Source: Ruminococcus sp. UBA3286
GTDB lineage: Bacteria; Bacillota; Clostridia; Oscillospirales; Ruminococcaceae
Assembly: GCA_002362135.1 (NCBI GenBank)
Contig: DETO01000068.1
Span: forward strand, 1-10,118
Direction of reading: 5' to 3'
Length of the DNA: 10,118 nucleotides
Of this stretch, positions 1-5,053 are shown in pieces. A program made the position numbers and the translations under genes. The first letter of the stretch is position 1. Each line of letters opens with the position of its first letter. Below the pieces are notes generated by a model, which saw only the letters and a program-made list of their open reading frames with translations, was not told the DNA's origin and did not search any database.

Positions 1-144
1 GGAGTTTCCTCAACCGCGGGAGTTTCCTTAACCACGGGAACTTCTTCAACTGCGGGAGTTTCCTCAACCACAGGGACTTCCTCAACTACGGGAGTTTCCT
101 CGACTACAGGAACTTCCTTAACAACGGGAGTTTCCTTAACTACA
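1..144 (-). repeat. 18-bp tandem repeat within jag encoding a hexapeptide linker
   Basis: Eight consecutive 18-base units fill positions 1-144, each reading on the plus strand roughly as GGAGTTTCCTCAACTACG, with a decayed ninth unit after 144. In the jag frame they encode alternating hexapeptides of the form P-V/A-V-E/K-E-T/V. Differences between units are mainly third-base and E/K changes, so the protein pattern is kept. The array continues past the left edge, so total copy number is unknown. Such arrays can change length by slippage or recombination. Confidence 0.95.
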
Positions 145-347
145 GGCGCTTTTTTAGCTACAGGGGCGGACTTTGCAGGCTCAACATAAGTAGCCTTGAC
201 CGTTGCGTCGGTTTTTCCGATACCGAAAAAGCCCTTTTTACCTTCATCAATGATCTCAAATCTGATCTCCGAAGCCTTTTTACCGAATTTTCTGACAGCC
301 ATAGCCTTAGCTTCATCGACTGTTTTAGCTGTAAAAATCTCTGTCAT
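1..347 (-). CDS. jag: Jag/KhpB/EloR RNA-binding protein, N-terminal part (runs off left edge)
   Basis: Partial gene: 115 codons are visible from the ATG at 347, with no stop before the window edge. Residues 1 to about 50 match the Jag_N domain, including the signature KKGFFGIG near residues 37-44. From about residue 65 a proline/valine/glutamate linker begins, built of hexapeptides such as PVVEET and PVVKEV and encoded by an 18-bp tandem repeat. In the family, KH and R3H RNA-binding domains follow such a linker; they would lie outside the window. KhpB/EloR binds RNA and, in streptococci, acts with KhpA in control of cell elongation. A clear Shine-Dalgarno GGAGG lies at 355-359, and the gene starts 19 bases after yidC ends, so it is probably last in or near the end of the rnpA-yidD-yidC-jag operon. 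The family call is firm; function in this organism is inferred. Confidence 0.9.
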   Translation of the reverse strand, partial: MTEIFTAKTVDEAKAMAVRKFGKKASEIRFEIIDEGKKGFFGIGKTDATVKATYVEPAKSAPVAKKAPVVKETPVVKEVPVVEETPVVEEVPVVEETPAVEEVPVVKETPAVEET

Positions 348-366
348 ATTTATTCCTCCAAATTAA

Positions 367-1533
367 TCATTCATCATCTTCATACGAATCGCCGTATTTT
401 TCCGCCATTCTGCGGCGCGCCTCGTTAATTGCGTCGCGATTCTGCTTATTCTGCTCGGAACGCGACAATTTTTCGCCAGAGGCAGGTTTTGCAGAACCGC
501 CGTTCTGCTGCTGATCAAGCAATGCCTGCTGTTCAAGCATACGCTGCATAAACGTTTTCTTTTCGGGGTGTTTTTCCGCATAAATACGCGCTTTTTCTTT
601 TTCCTTTTCGTTTATGGCAACTATACGGTCGTGACTGAAATATTGATTCAGTCCGAAAGTTATGAAGAATGTGAACAATGATGACCATATCCAATAAAAA
701 CCGATACCGGCAGGAACCTGAAATGCGAACCAGATAGACATAAGAGGCATACCGAGCATCATGACTGTCATGCAGCCGCCGCCTGCCTGCTGAGCAGCAG
801 GATTCGTCTTTCTCTGGTGGATAAGTGAATAGAAAGAAGCGAGAAGCTGCGCGATACCTGCCAAAAACGGTATTATCGCAAGAATTATCGCTTCACTTGT
901 CCATGCGTCGGGATGAAGCGTGGGAGTTTTACCGAGATTTGCGCCGAAAATAGTAAAATTATGCGAGAAATCGGAAACTGCCTGACTGAAATTCTCCGCA
1001 AATCCGCTGAATTCTTTGGGATGCTTTTCCATAACTTCCATGGTGAGAAGCTCATTTCTCAGGTTGGAAGCGTCTATCTTATTTCCGCCGTTGACGTCGC
1101 CGAATTTGATGCAAAGCTCGGAAGCCTTTTCAATTGCGGCTGTACGGACGTTTTTGCCGATATGCAGAATGTGGGTGATAGGCTTGTAAACAACGTCGAT
1201 AATACCGAAAAGCAGTATCATCTGAACAAGGCTGGGAAGGCACGAACCCATAGGATTTACGCCCTCTTCCTGATAAAGTTTCTGCTGTTCTTCGGCAAGA
1301 CGCTGCTGATTATTGGCGAAACTTTTTCTCAGCTTTTCCATTTTAGGATTAAGAAGCTGCATTCTCGCCGCGCCCTTCTGCGTCTTATAATTGACGGGGA
1401 AAAGCAAAATTTTGGTAACCAGAGTAAAAATAATTATGGCGATAGCATAATTAGGTACAACCTTGTATATGAAACTCATAAGATAACCGAACGGTATGCC
1501 TACGATATCATACAACATATTAAATAAACTCAA
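367..1533 (-). CDS. yidC: YidC/Oxa1/SpoIIIJ membrane protein insertase
   Basis: Inserts and folds membrane proteins, alone or with SecYEG, in the cytoplasmic membrane. The 388-residue product has the short Gram-positive form, without the large periplasmic domain of E. coli YidC. Visible parts: hydrophobic N-terminal segment (about 10-27), TM1 (29-49), a charged cytoplasmic hairpin with EEGVNPMGSCLPSLVQ (89-104), TM2 (99-120), an extracellular loop (about 125-212), and hydrophobic stretches at 215-238 and 254-299. The tail is rich in K, E and Q, as expected for ribosome contact. The usual groove arginine of TM1 appears as Lys41 in TLVTKILLFP. No lipobox cysteine is seen at the start. The start is set at TTG 1533: an in-frame TGA lies two codons upstream, and the next in-frame ATG (1518) is too far from the AGGAG at 1545-1549. 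Family assignment is certain; the start is less so. Confidence 0.94.
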   Translation of the reverse strand: MSLFNMLYDIVGIPFGYLMSFIYKVVPNYAIAIIIFTLVTKILLFPVNYKTQKGAARMQLLNPKMEKLRKSFANNQQRLAEEQQKLYQEEGVNPMGSCLPSLVQMILLFGIIDVVYKPITHILHIGKNVRTAAIEKASELCIKFGDVNGGNKIDASNLRNELLTMEVMEKHPKEFSGFAENFSQAVSDFSHNFTIFGANLGKTPTLHPDAWTSEAIILAIIPFLAGIAQLLASFYSLIHQRKTNPAAQQAGGGCMTVMMLGMPLMSIWFAFQVPAGIGFYWIWSSLFTFFITFGLNQYFSHDRIVAINEKEKEKARIYAEKHPEKKTFMQRMLEQQALLDQQQNGGSAKPASGEKLSRSEQNKQNRDAINEARRRMAEKYGDSYEDDE

Positions 1534-1540
1534 TTTTCAT
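1520..1540 (-). other. Minimal upstream ORF overlapping the yidC start
   Basis: The ATG at 1540 opens a 6-residue frame, MKIEFI, ending with TAA at 1520-1522. It overlaps the inferred TTG start of yidC in another frame. The AGGAG at 1545-1549 is 4 bases from this ATG but 11 bases from the TTG, so ribosomes may load on the ATG first. It could be a translational regulator, a reinitiation device, or chance. Confidence 0.4.
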
Positions 1541-1544
1541 ATCT

Positions 1545-1549
1545 CTCCT
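1545..1549 (-). promoter_or_regulatory. Shine-Dalgarno site of yidC
   Basis: AGGAG on the minus strand. It is the only good ribosome binding site before yidC, and it supports a start at TTG 1533 (11-base spacer) over ATG 1518 (26-base spacer). The out-of-frame ATG at 1540 is nearer, at 4 bases. Confidence 0.7.
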
Positions 1550-1582
1550 GTCGGAATAATAATTTTCTTGCAGCGATCTTTA

Positions 1583-1888
1583 CTAACCTAAATCATTTTC
1601 GCCGCCAATATCTTTTTCAGCCTTATCATCTTCGTGAAGCTTTGTATAATCAAACTTATTAACTTTAAATGTGAATTTTTCGGGAACATAGTCCACTCCG
1701 CCCATCGACCACGGATTGCAGCGAAGAAGTCTCCAGCAAGCCAGCGCCGAACCTTTTACCGCACCGAAACGCTCCACCGCTTTCAGGGCGTAGCAGCTGC
1801 AAGTCGGGTAATATTTACAAGTCGGCGGAAAAAGCGGAGAAATGAATTTCCGATAAAATTTTATCAACCAAAGCGCTATAAATTTCAT
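1583..1888 (-). CDS. yidD: YidD membrane protein insertion efficiency factor
   Basis: Small 101-residue member of the YidD (DUF37) family, which assists YidC-dependent insertion of membrane proteins and sits peripherally on the inner face of the membrane. Family motifs are complete: an amphipathic N-terminus, ISPLFPPTCKYYPTCSCYA (residues 16-34) with Cys24 and Cys30, GAVKGSALACWRLLRCNPWS (42-61) with Cys57, then GGVDYVP (63-69). The tail after residue 80 is acidic and not conserved. The ATG at 1888 shares its first base with the rnpA stop codon (TAATG), and no Shine-Dalgarno is visible in front of it, so translation is probably coupled to rnpA. The neighbours rnpA upstream and yidC downstream are the standard context. 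Confidence 0.95.
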   Translation of the reverse strand: MKFIALWLIKFYRKFISPLFPPTCKYYPTCSCYALKAVERFGAVKGSALACWRLLRCNPWSMGGVDYVPEKFTFKVNKFDYTKLHEDDKAEKDIGGENDLG

Positions 1889-2244
1889 TATTTATTCTGA
1901 AACTTTCTGATATTCTTTTCGATCTCCCTGACGCCGTATTTTTTGAAATAACCGCAGTATTCGTCGGATTTTATACCTAATATCCCCGATCTTGCCACAA
2001 TAACGATATCTATACCAATAGGCAGGGCTATCTCGGAATTCCGATAAGCAAGGCGTATCAGGCGTTTCGCTCTGTTTCTGCAAACAGCATTGCCTATCTT
2101 CTTTCCCGCGGTAATGCCGAATCTGTTAAACGGTCTGCCGTTGGGCTTCACGTATATTACGGTGTATTTTGAGGCTATATATCGCCCTTTTTTATACAGA
2201 TTAAGGAAATCTCTGTTATCTTTTAAAATTTTTGTATAAAGCAT
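1888..2244 (-). CDS. rnpA: Ribonuclease P protein component
   Basis: Basic 118-residue protein subunit of RNase P. It binds the catalytic RNA and helps process the 5' ends of pre-tRNAs. The signature GKKIGNAVCRNRAKRLIRLAYR spans residues 47-68, with the RNR motif at 56-58 and the Arg/Lys ladder that contacts RNA. The opening LYTKILKDNRDFLNLYKKG is the usual N-terminus of the family, which fixes the start at ATG 2244. The open frame extends upstream to 2421, but the extra residues are unlike RnpA and would start inside the rpmH terminator. No strong Shine-Dalgarno precedes ATG 2244; a GAGG exists 26 bases upstream in a predicted hairpin loop. The gene is separated from rpmH by a terminator and a structured leader of about 200 bases, unlike the close rpmH-rnpA pairs usual elsewhere. 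It overlaps yidD by one base. Confidence 0.96.
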   Translation of the reverse strand: MLYTKILKDNRDFLNLYKKGRYIASKYTVIYVKPNGRPFNRFGITAGKKIGNAVCRNRAKRLIRLAYRNSEIALPIGIDIVIVARSGILGIKSDEYCGYFKKYGVREIEKNIRKFQNK

Positions 2245-2256
2245 AATAAAACCAAA

Positions 2257-2290
2257 TATAGATCTCAAGACCTCAAAACATTGATCTATA
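2257..2290 (-). other. Hairpin in the rnpA leader (promoter-proximal to the start codon)
   Basis: Perfect 8-bp inverted repeat: TATAGATC at 2257-2264 and GATCTATA at 2283-2290, with an 18-base loop. In the transcript the loop contains the only GAGG near rnpA, and the stem ends 12 bases before the start codon. A U-rich stretch follows the 3' arm. It might control translation or act as a weak attenuator. Structure is seen; role is inferred. Confidence 0.5.
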
Positions 2291-2305
2291 GAACAAATAA
2301 GGGGG

Positions 2306-2360
2306 GGCAATACTGCACAAATAATCTGAAATATTAAATTCATTCTTATGCAATATTGCC
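2306..2360 (-). other. Long-range stem in the rnpA leader
   Basis: The plus-strand segments 2306-2316 (GGCAATACTGC) and 2350-2360 (GCAATATTGCC) are complementary except for one position that becomes a G-U pair in minus-strand RNA. This gives an 11-bp stem with a 33-base AT-rich loop. A run of seven G residues on the plus strand (2301-2307, C in the transcript) abuts it. With the 2257-2290 hairpin it makes the leader of rnpA unusually structured. Confidence 0.45.
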
Positions 2361-2409
2361 TGACACATTCTTTACTCTGCTGCATTTCAAAAACGCAGCG
2401 GAGATATAC

Positions 2410-2441
2410 AAAAAAGACCACAAAAACGTATTTTTGTGGTC
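2410..2441 (-). terminator. Intrinsic terminator after rpmH
   Basis: Perfect 11-bp inverted repeat at 2416-2426 and 2431-2441 (GACCACAAAAA / TTTTTGTGGTC) with a 4-base loop. On the minus strand it is followed by a T run (2410-2415). It starts 8 bases after the rpmH stop. There is no T run on the other side, so it works only for minus-strand transcription and should reduce read-through into rnpA. Confidence 0.9.
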
Positions 2442-2448
2442 AGCGTCG

Positions 2449-2583
2449 TCAGTGAGTTAATCTTGCTCTGCCCTTAGATCTTCTACGAGCTAAAACCTTT
2501 CTGCCGTTCTTTGTAGACATTCTCTTCATGAAGCCATGCTCCTTCTTTCTGTGGAGCTTCTTGGGCTGATATGTTCTTTTCAT
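2449..2583 (-). CDS. rpmH: 50S ribosomal protein L34
   Basis: Complete 44-residue gene. The protein starts MKRTYQPKKLHRKKEHGFMK and continues to RARLTH; this is the highly basic L34 of the large ribosomal subunit, including the RMSTKNGRKVLARRRSKGR block at residues 21-39. Length matches the family (44-47). The start ATG at 2583 has a strong AGGAGG Shine-Dalgarno (2593-2598) 9 bases upstream. Transcription comes from a perfect consensus promoter at 2708-2736 and ends at the terminator at 2410-2441. Its position next to the origin, pointing away from dnaA, is the classical arrangement. Confidence 0.98.
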   Translation of the reverse strand: MKRTYQPKKLHRKKEHGFMKRMSTKNGRKVLARRRSKGRARLTH

Positions 2584-2620
2584 ATTCAGTATCCTCCTCT
2601 CTTTCATGGTTATATTAGAG

Positions 2621-2640
2621 CCGGCTAATGCCAGCCCCGG
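2621..2640 (-). other. GC-rich hairpin in the rpmH leader
   Basis: In the roughly 117-base 5' leader of rpmH, minus-strand RNA from 2640 to 2621 can fold CC+GGCT against AGCC+GG with a two-base bulge and a GGCATT loop. It stands out as GC-rich in an AT-rich leader. It may be a control element or just mRNA structure; no known L34 leader motif is recognised. Confidence 0.3.
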
Positions 2641-2707
2641 ATTGCAAATAACTGCGTATACTGTCTCAGAGCCTTTTCAGCATCTCTCATACGCACCATA
2701 CTATATG

Positions 2708-2736
2708 ATTATACTTCAAAAAAACGAATCTGTCAA
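2708..2736 (-). promoter_or_regulatory. Consensus housekeeping-sigma promoter of rpmH
   Basis: On the minus strand: TTGACA (2731-2736), a 17-base spacer, then TATAAT (2708-2713). Both hexamers and the spacing are a perfect match to the vegetative sigma-70/sigma-A consensus. The start point would be near 2701, giving a leader of about 117 bases before the rpmH ATG. Such strength suits a ribosomal protein gene. Confidence 0.92.
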
Positions 2737-2813
2737 GGGATTTAAGAAATTTTTTTCTGAAAATGCAAATTTTGATAATTATAACCAATACTACCCTATA
2801 AGCGGCGGCGCAC

Positions 2814-3102
2814 TTTTCAACAATTGATACATTTATTATGTTTAAAACTTTCCGTTTGGGAAGCATGCGGATTTTTTGAGACGTTCACGAAATGAAAGAG
2901 CGTAATTTTGCAGCTGCCAAAGAGTTGAACAGTCCTATGTTGATAAGTTGATTCAACTGTTGAAAAGTTGTCGGCGAAGTGTGAAAACGATAATTTTCAA
3001 CAGCATTCGAGCCTTTTCCCTGCGCGGAAACAAACAGTTTTTCTACAATGTTAAGTTGATTCAACACAGTTTTCAACAATATGTCAATTTACGTGTTGAA
3101 AA
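2814..3102. repeat. DnaA-box cluster 1, variant consensus TTTTCAACA
   Basis: Exact TTTTCAACA occurs at 2814-2822 (+), 2958-2966 (-), 2994-3002 (+), 3070-3078 (+) and 3094-3102 (-). Near matches are TTATCAACA at 2938-2946 (-), one base from the classical TTATCCACA, TTTTCTACA at 3039-3047 (+) and GATTCAACA at 3058-3066 (+). Such density of one 9-mer in under 300 bases is far above chance. The position beside dnaA supports binding by DnaA; binding itself is inferred. Confidence 0.82.
2945..3065. repeat. Two copies of palindromic AAGTTGATTCAAC
   Basis: The 13-mer AAGTTGATTCAAC is found at 2945-2957 and 3053-3065, 108 bases apart. It contains the palindrome GTTGA-T-TCAAC, which amounts to two box cores facing each other. 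Each copy is followed within a few bases by an exact DnaA box. Confidence 0.75.
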
Positions 3103-3139
3103 TCAGTTCATTTTCTAAAACTTTGATAGTGAAAATTGC

Positions 3140-3168
3140 TTGCATTTTTTTTCAAAACGTGATATAAT
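3140..3168 (+). promoter_or_regulatory. dnaA promoter
   Basis: TTGCAT (3140-3145), 17-base spacer, TATAAT (3163-3168), with a TG at 3160-3161 that makes an extended -10. A start near 3175 gives a leader of about 113 bases before dnaA. DnaA boxes lie on both sides, so repression or modulation by DnaA is likely. Confidence 0.85.
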
Positions 3169-3219
3169 TATTGTATATTATGATAGGGAAATATCGCTAT
3201 CCCGAATCGGCGCGCATAG

Positions 3220-3245
3220 TTTTCAACAAATTTTGAGGTTGAAAA
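3220..3245. promoter_or_regulatory. Pair of inverted DnaA boxes in the dnaA leader
   Basis: TTTTCAACA at 3220-3228 (+) and GGTTGAAAA at 3237-3245 (minus-strand TTTTCAACC) face each other across 8 bases, downstream of the dnaA promoter and upstream of its Shine-Dalgarno (GGAGG, 3272-3276). Location suggests autoregulation by a roadblock. Sequence is seen; regulation is inferred. Confidence 0.6.
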
Positions 3246-3287
3246 GTACGCCTTGTATCTGTTCTGAACACGGAGGTTGAATATCAA

Positions 3288-4661
3288 ATGAACTCATTCG
3301 AAGAAGTATTTGAAAGCGTCAAGAAATACTGTCTTGAAAACAATAAGATCCCATCTCCGGGCATAAAAACCTGGATAGATCCGCTTACGCCCATAAGTTT
3401 CGACGGTTCTGAAGCAGTTTTCAGCGTTGGAACCGAATTTCAGAGAAATATCGTCATGTCTACATATGCTGGAATTTTAAAAGACGCGTTTACGGACGTA
3501 TTCGGTTTTCCGGATGTAAAAATTATAATTAATGTCGAATCAGACGACAAAGTTCCGGCTCAGCCGCCGACCGACGCCGAACTTGAAGAGAAAAACGCCG
3601 AGCTGGAGAAAACATATAAATTTGCAAATTATGATTACACTTTCGATACGTTTATAGAAGGCCCGTCGAACAGCTTCGCCCTCGCCTGCTGCAAATCCGT
3701 GGCGAAAAATTGCGGAGAGCGCGAAATTTCAGGCTATAATCCGCTGTTTATCTACGGCCCGTCGGGAATGGGCAAGACTCATCTGATCACGGCTATAGCA
3801 AACGAGGTCAGAAGAACCCGTCCGGAGTTCAATATAGTTTACATCACCAGCGAAACATTCGGAAACGACCTTGTTACGGCGCTTAAAACAAATCTTATCT
3901 CCGATTTTCAGGAAAAATACCGCAACGCCGATATACTTCTTATAGACGATATCCAGTTTTTTGCGGGAAAAGAGCGTATGCAGGAAGAATTTTTCCATAC
4001 ATTTTACAAGCTGCATCAGGAGGGCAAGCAGATCGTCATCACTTCCGATAAGCCGCCGAAAGAACTTATTACCCTCGAATCTCGTCTGCGCACCCGTTTT
4101 GAAGGAGGACTTATCGCCGATATTTCCACGCCCGATTATGAGACGCGTCTTGCGATAATCAACAGAAAAAGCGAACTTCTCAGCCTGAAAATGCCTCCGG
4201 AAGTTTCGGAATTCATGGCGAACAGACTGAAATCCAATATTCGTCAGCTTGAGGGCGCGGTCATCAGACTGAAGGCTCTCAATCATCTCGCCGGAAGCGC
4301 GATCACGATTTCTATGGCGCAGAGCGTTATCCGCGACGTTCTCACAGACGAGCAGCCTATCCCGATAACCGTTGAGAAGATTATTTCGGAAGTTTCCACG
4401 GTTTACGGAGTTTCGCCCGAAGATCTGAGATCGAACAAGAGATCTCAGCAGATCTCTATTGCCCGAAAAGTGGCTATATACGTAGTCCGCGAGATCACGC
4501 AGATGCCGCTTGCTTCTATAGGTACGGAATTTGGCGGAAGAGATCATTCCACCATCGTTTATTCCGTAAACAGCGTCACCGAAGCTATCCAGAAGGATCA
4601 AAGCGTCGCAAATCTGGTAAACGATATTATCAAAAATATCCGCGATAAGAGTAAGACTTGA
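3288..4661 (+). CDS. dnaA: Chromosomal replication initiator protein DnaA
   Basis: AAA+ ATPase that binds DnaA boxes, melts the origin and loads the replicative helicase. The 457-residue protein has the four usual parts: domain I (about 1-85), a short acidic linker (about 86-110), the AAA+ domain with Walker A GPSGMGKT (157-164) and Walker B LLIDDIQ around Asp220-Asp221, the arginine-finger segment TRFEGGL, then the lid with SNIRQLEGA, and domain IV with the signature GGRDHST (416-422). Two deviations are visible: the Trp usual in RFxWGL is Gly, and the recognition helix reads DHSTIVY, with Tyr425 where E. coli and B. subtilis have His. These may go with the unusual DnaA boxes. GGAGG at 3272-3276 precedes the ATG by 11 bases. 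No clear terminator follows. Confidence 0.98.
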   Translation: MNSFEEVFESVKKYCLENNKIPSPGIKTWIDPLTPISFDGSEAVFSVGTEFQRNIVMSTYAGILKDAFTDVFGFPDVKIIINVESDDKVPAQPPTDAELEEKNAELEKTYKFANYDYTFDTFIEGPSNSFALACCKSVAKNCGEREISGYNPLFIYGPSGMGKTHLITAIANEVRRTRPEFNIVYITSETFGNDLVTALKTNLISDFQEKYRNADILLIDDIQFFAGKERMQEEFFHTFYKLHQEGKQIVITSDKPPKELITLESRLRTRFEGGLIADISTPDYETRLAIINRKSELLSLKMPPEVSEFMANRLKSNIRQLEGAVIRLKALNHLAGSAITISMAQSVIRDVLTDEQPIPITVEKIISEVSTVYGVSPEDLRSNKRSQQISIARKVAIYVVREITQMPLASIGTEFGGRDHSTIVYSVNSVTEAIQKDQSVANLVNDIIKNIRDKSKT

Positions 4662-4688
4662 TATTTTGCTTTTATACAAAATCTTAAC

Positions 4689-4838
4689 TGTTGAAAGTGT
4701 TTGTATACAGGTTTTCAACCGAGTTTTAAACACAACGTTGAAAACTCGGTTGAAAGTATAGACAGCGAAGCTGCGCGGTCATACAGCCGGCGCTTCACAG
4801 GAAAAAATTGGTTATTTAACCTTTTTCACTTTTCAACA
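4689..4838. repeat. DnaA-box cluster 2
   Basis: One exact TTTTCAACA at 4830-4838 (+), plus one-mismatch sites at 4689-4697 (-, CTTTCAACA), 4712-4720 (+, TTTTCAACC) and 4736-4744 (-, TTTTCAACG), and a two-mismatch site at 4748-4756 (-). Three of these are part of the inverted repeat at 4713-4755. Further weak sites lie at 4899-4907 and 4971-4979. Confidence 0.7.
4713..4755. repeat. Perfect 15-bp inverted repeat downstream of dnaA
   Basis: TTTCAACCGAGTTTT (4713-4727) and AAAACTCGGTTGAAA (4741-4755) are exact reverse complements with a 13-base spacer. Each outer end is a DnaA-box-like core and a further box-like site overlaps the right inner edge. No T run follows on either strand, so a plain intrinsic terminator is unlikely. 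It could be a cruciform or a two-fold DnaA or origin-regulator site. Confidence 0.85.
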
Positions 4839-5053
4839 TTCGACAAATTGTGTAGAGATATGCGGCTGTTTAGTAAAATTAAATTACATTCCACCGATTT
4901 GTCAACTTTTCTTCAACTTCAACTCCACAAACCTCAACAGTATAAACAGCGTTTCGGGCGGTAAATTGCGGCTTCAACAATTGCCACAATTTCACAACAA
5001 CGTTGTGTGGACGTTTTTTTGCCTTTATTATGGCGTTTGAAGCTGATACTGAC

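Larger units (their letters stand above)
2737..3287. other. oriC, upstream part: non-coding region between rpmH promoter and dnaA
   Basis: No convincing gene lies here. The region holds an AT-rich stretch (2737-2800), a cluster of DnaA-box-like 9-mers (2814-3102), the dnaA promoter (3140-3168) and the dnaA leader with two more boxes. Its position corresponds to the incA/incB part of the B. subtilis origin. Two copies of AAGTTGATTCAAC (2945-2957, 3053-3065) are embedded in it. A role as part of oriC is inferred from position, gene order and box density. Confidence 0.8.

Noticed and set aside
1..144. CRISPR-like array
   Set aside because: Units are contiguous 18-mers with no spacers and stay in frame within jag, so this is a coding tandem repeat.
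913..1527. Plus-strand open frame of about 204 codons opposite yidC
   Set aside because: It lies wholly antisense to a clearly recognised yidC, has no family resemblance and no convincing ribosome site; it is a shadow frame.
2245..2421. Upstream extension of rnpA to an earlier start
   Set aside because: Extra residues are unlike RnpA, and the start would sit inside the rpmH terminator stem.
2772..2802. Second upstream plus-strand promoter for dnaA (TTGATA with CTATAA)
   Set aside because: Spacing of 18 bases and a weak -10; far less convincing than the one at 3140-3168, and it could be chance in AT-rich DNA.
2606..2827. Plus-strand open frame of 73 codons in the rpmH-dnaA gap
   Set aside because: It overlaps the rpmH promoter, leader and first DnaA box, has no Shine-Dalgarno and no family likeness.
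4665..4690. Terminator after dnaA (ATTTTG / CAAAAT stem)
   Set aside because: The stem is only 6 A/T-rich pairs and no T run follows.
3729..4733. Minus-strand open frame of about 334 codons opposite dnaA
   Set aside because: Antisense to DnaA; the protein is low-complexity Arg/Phe/Ser-rich without known motifs, typical of a mirror frame of a real gene.
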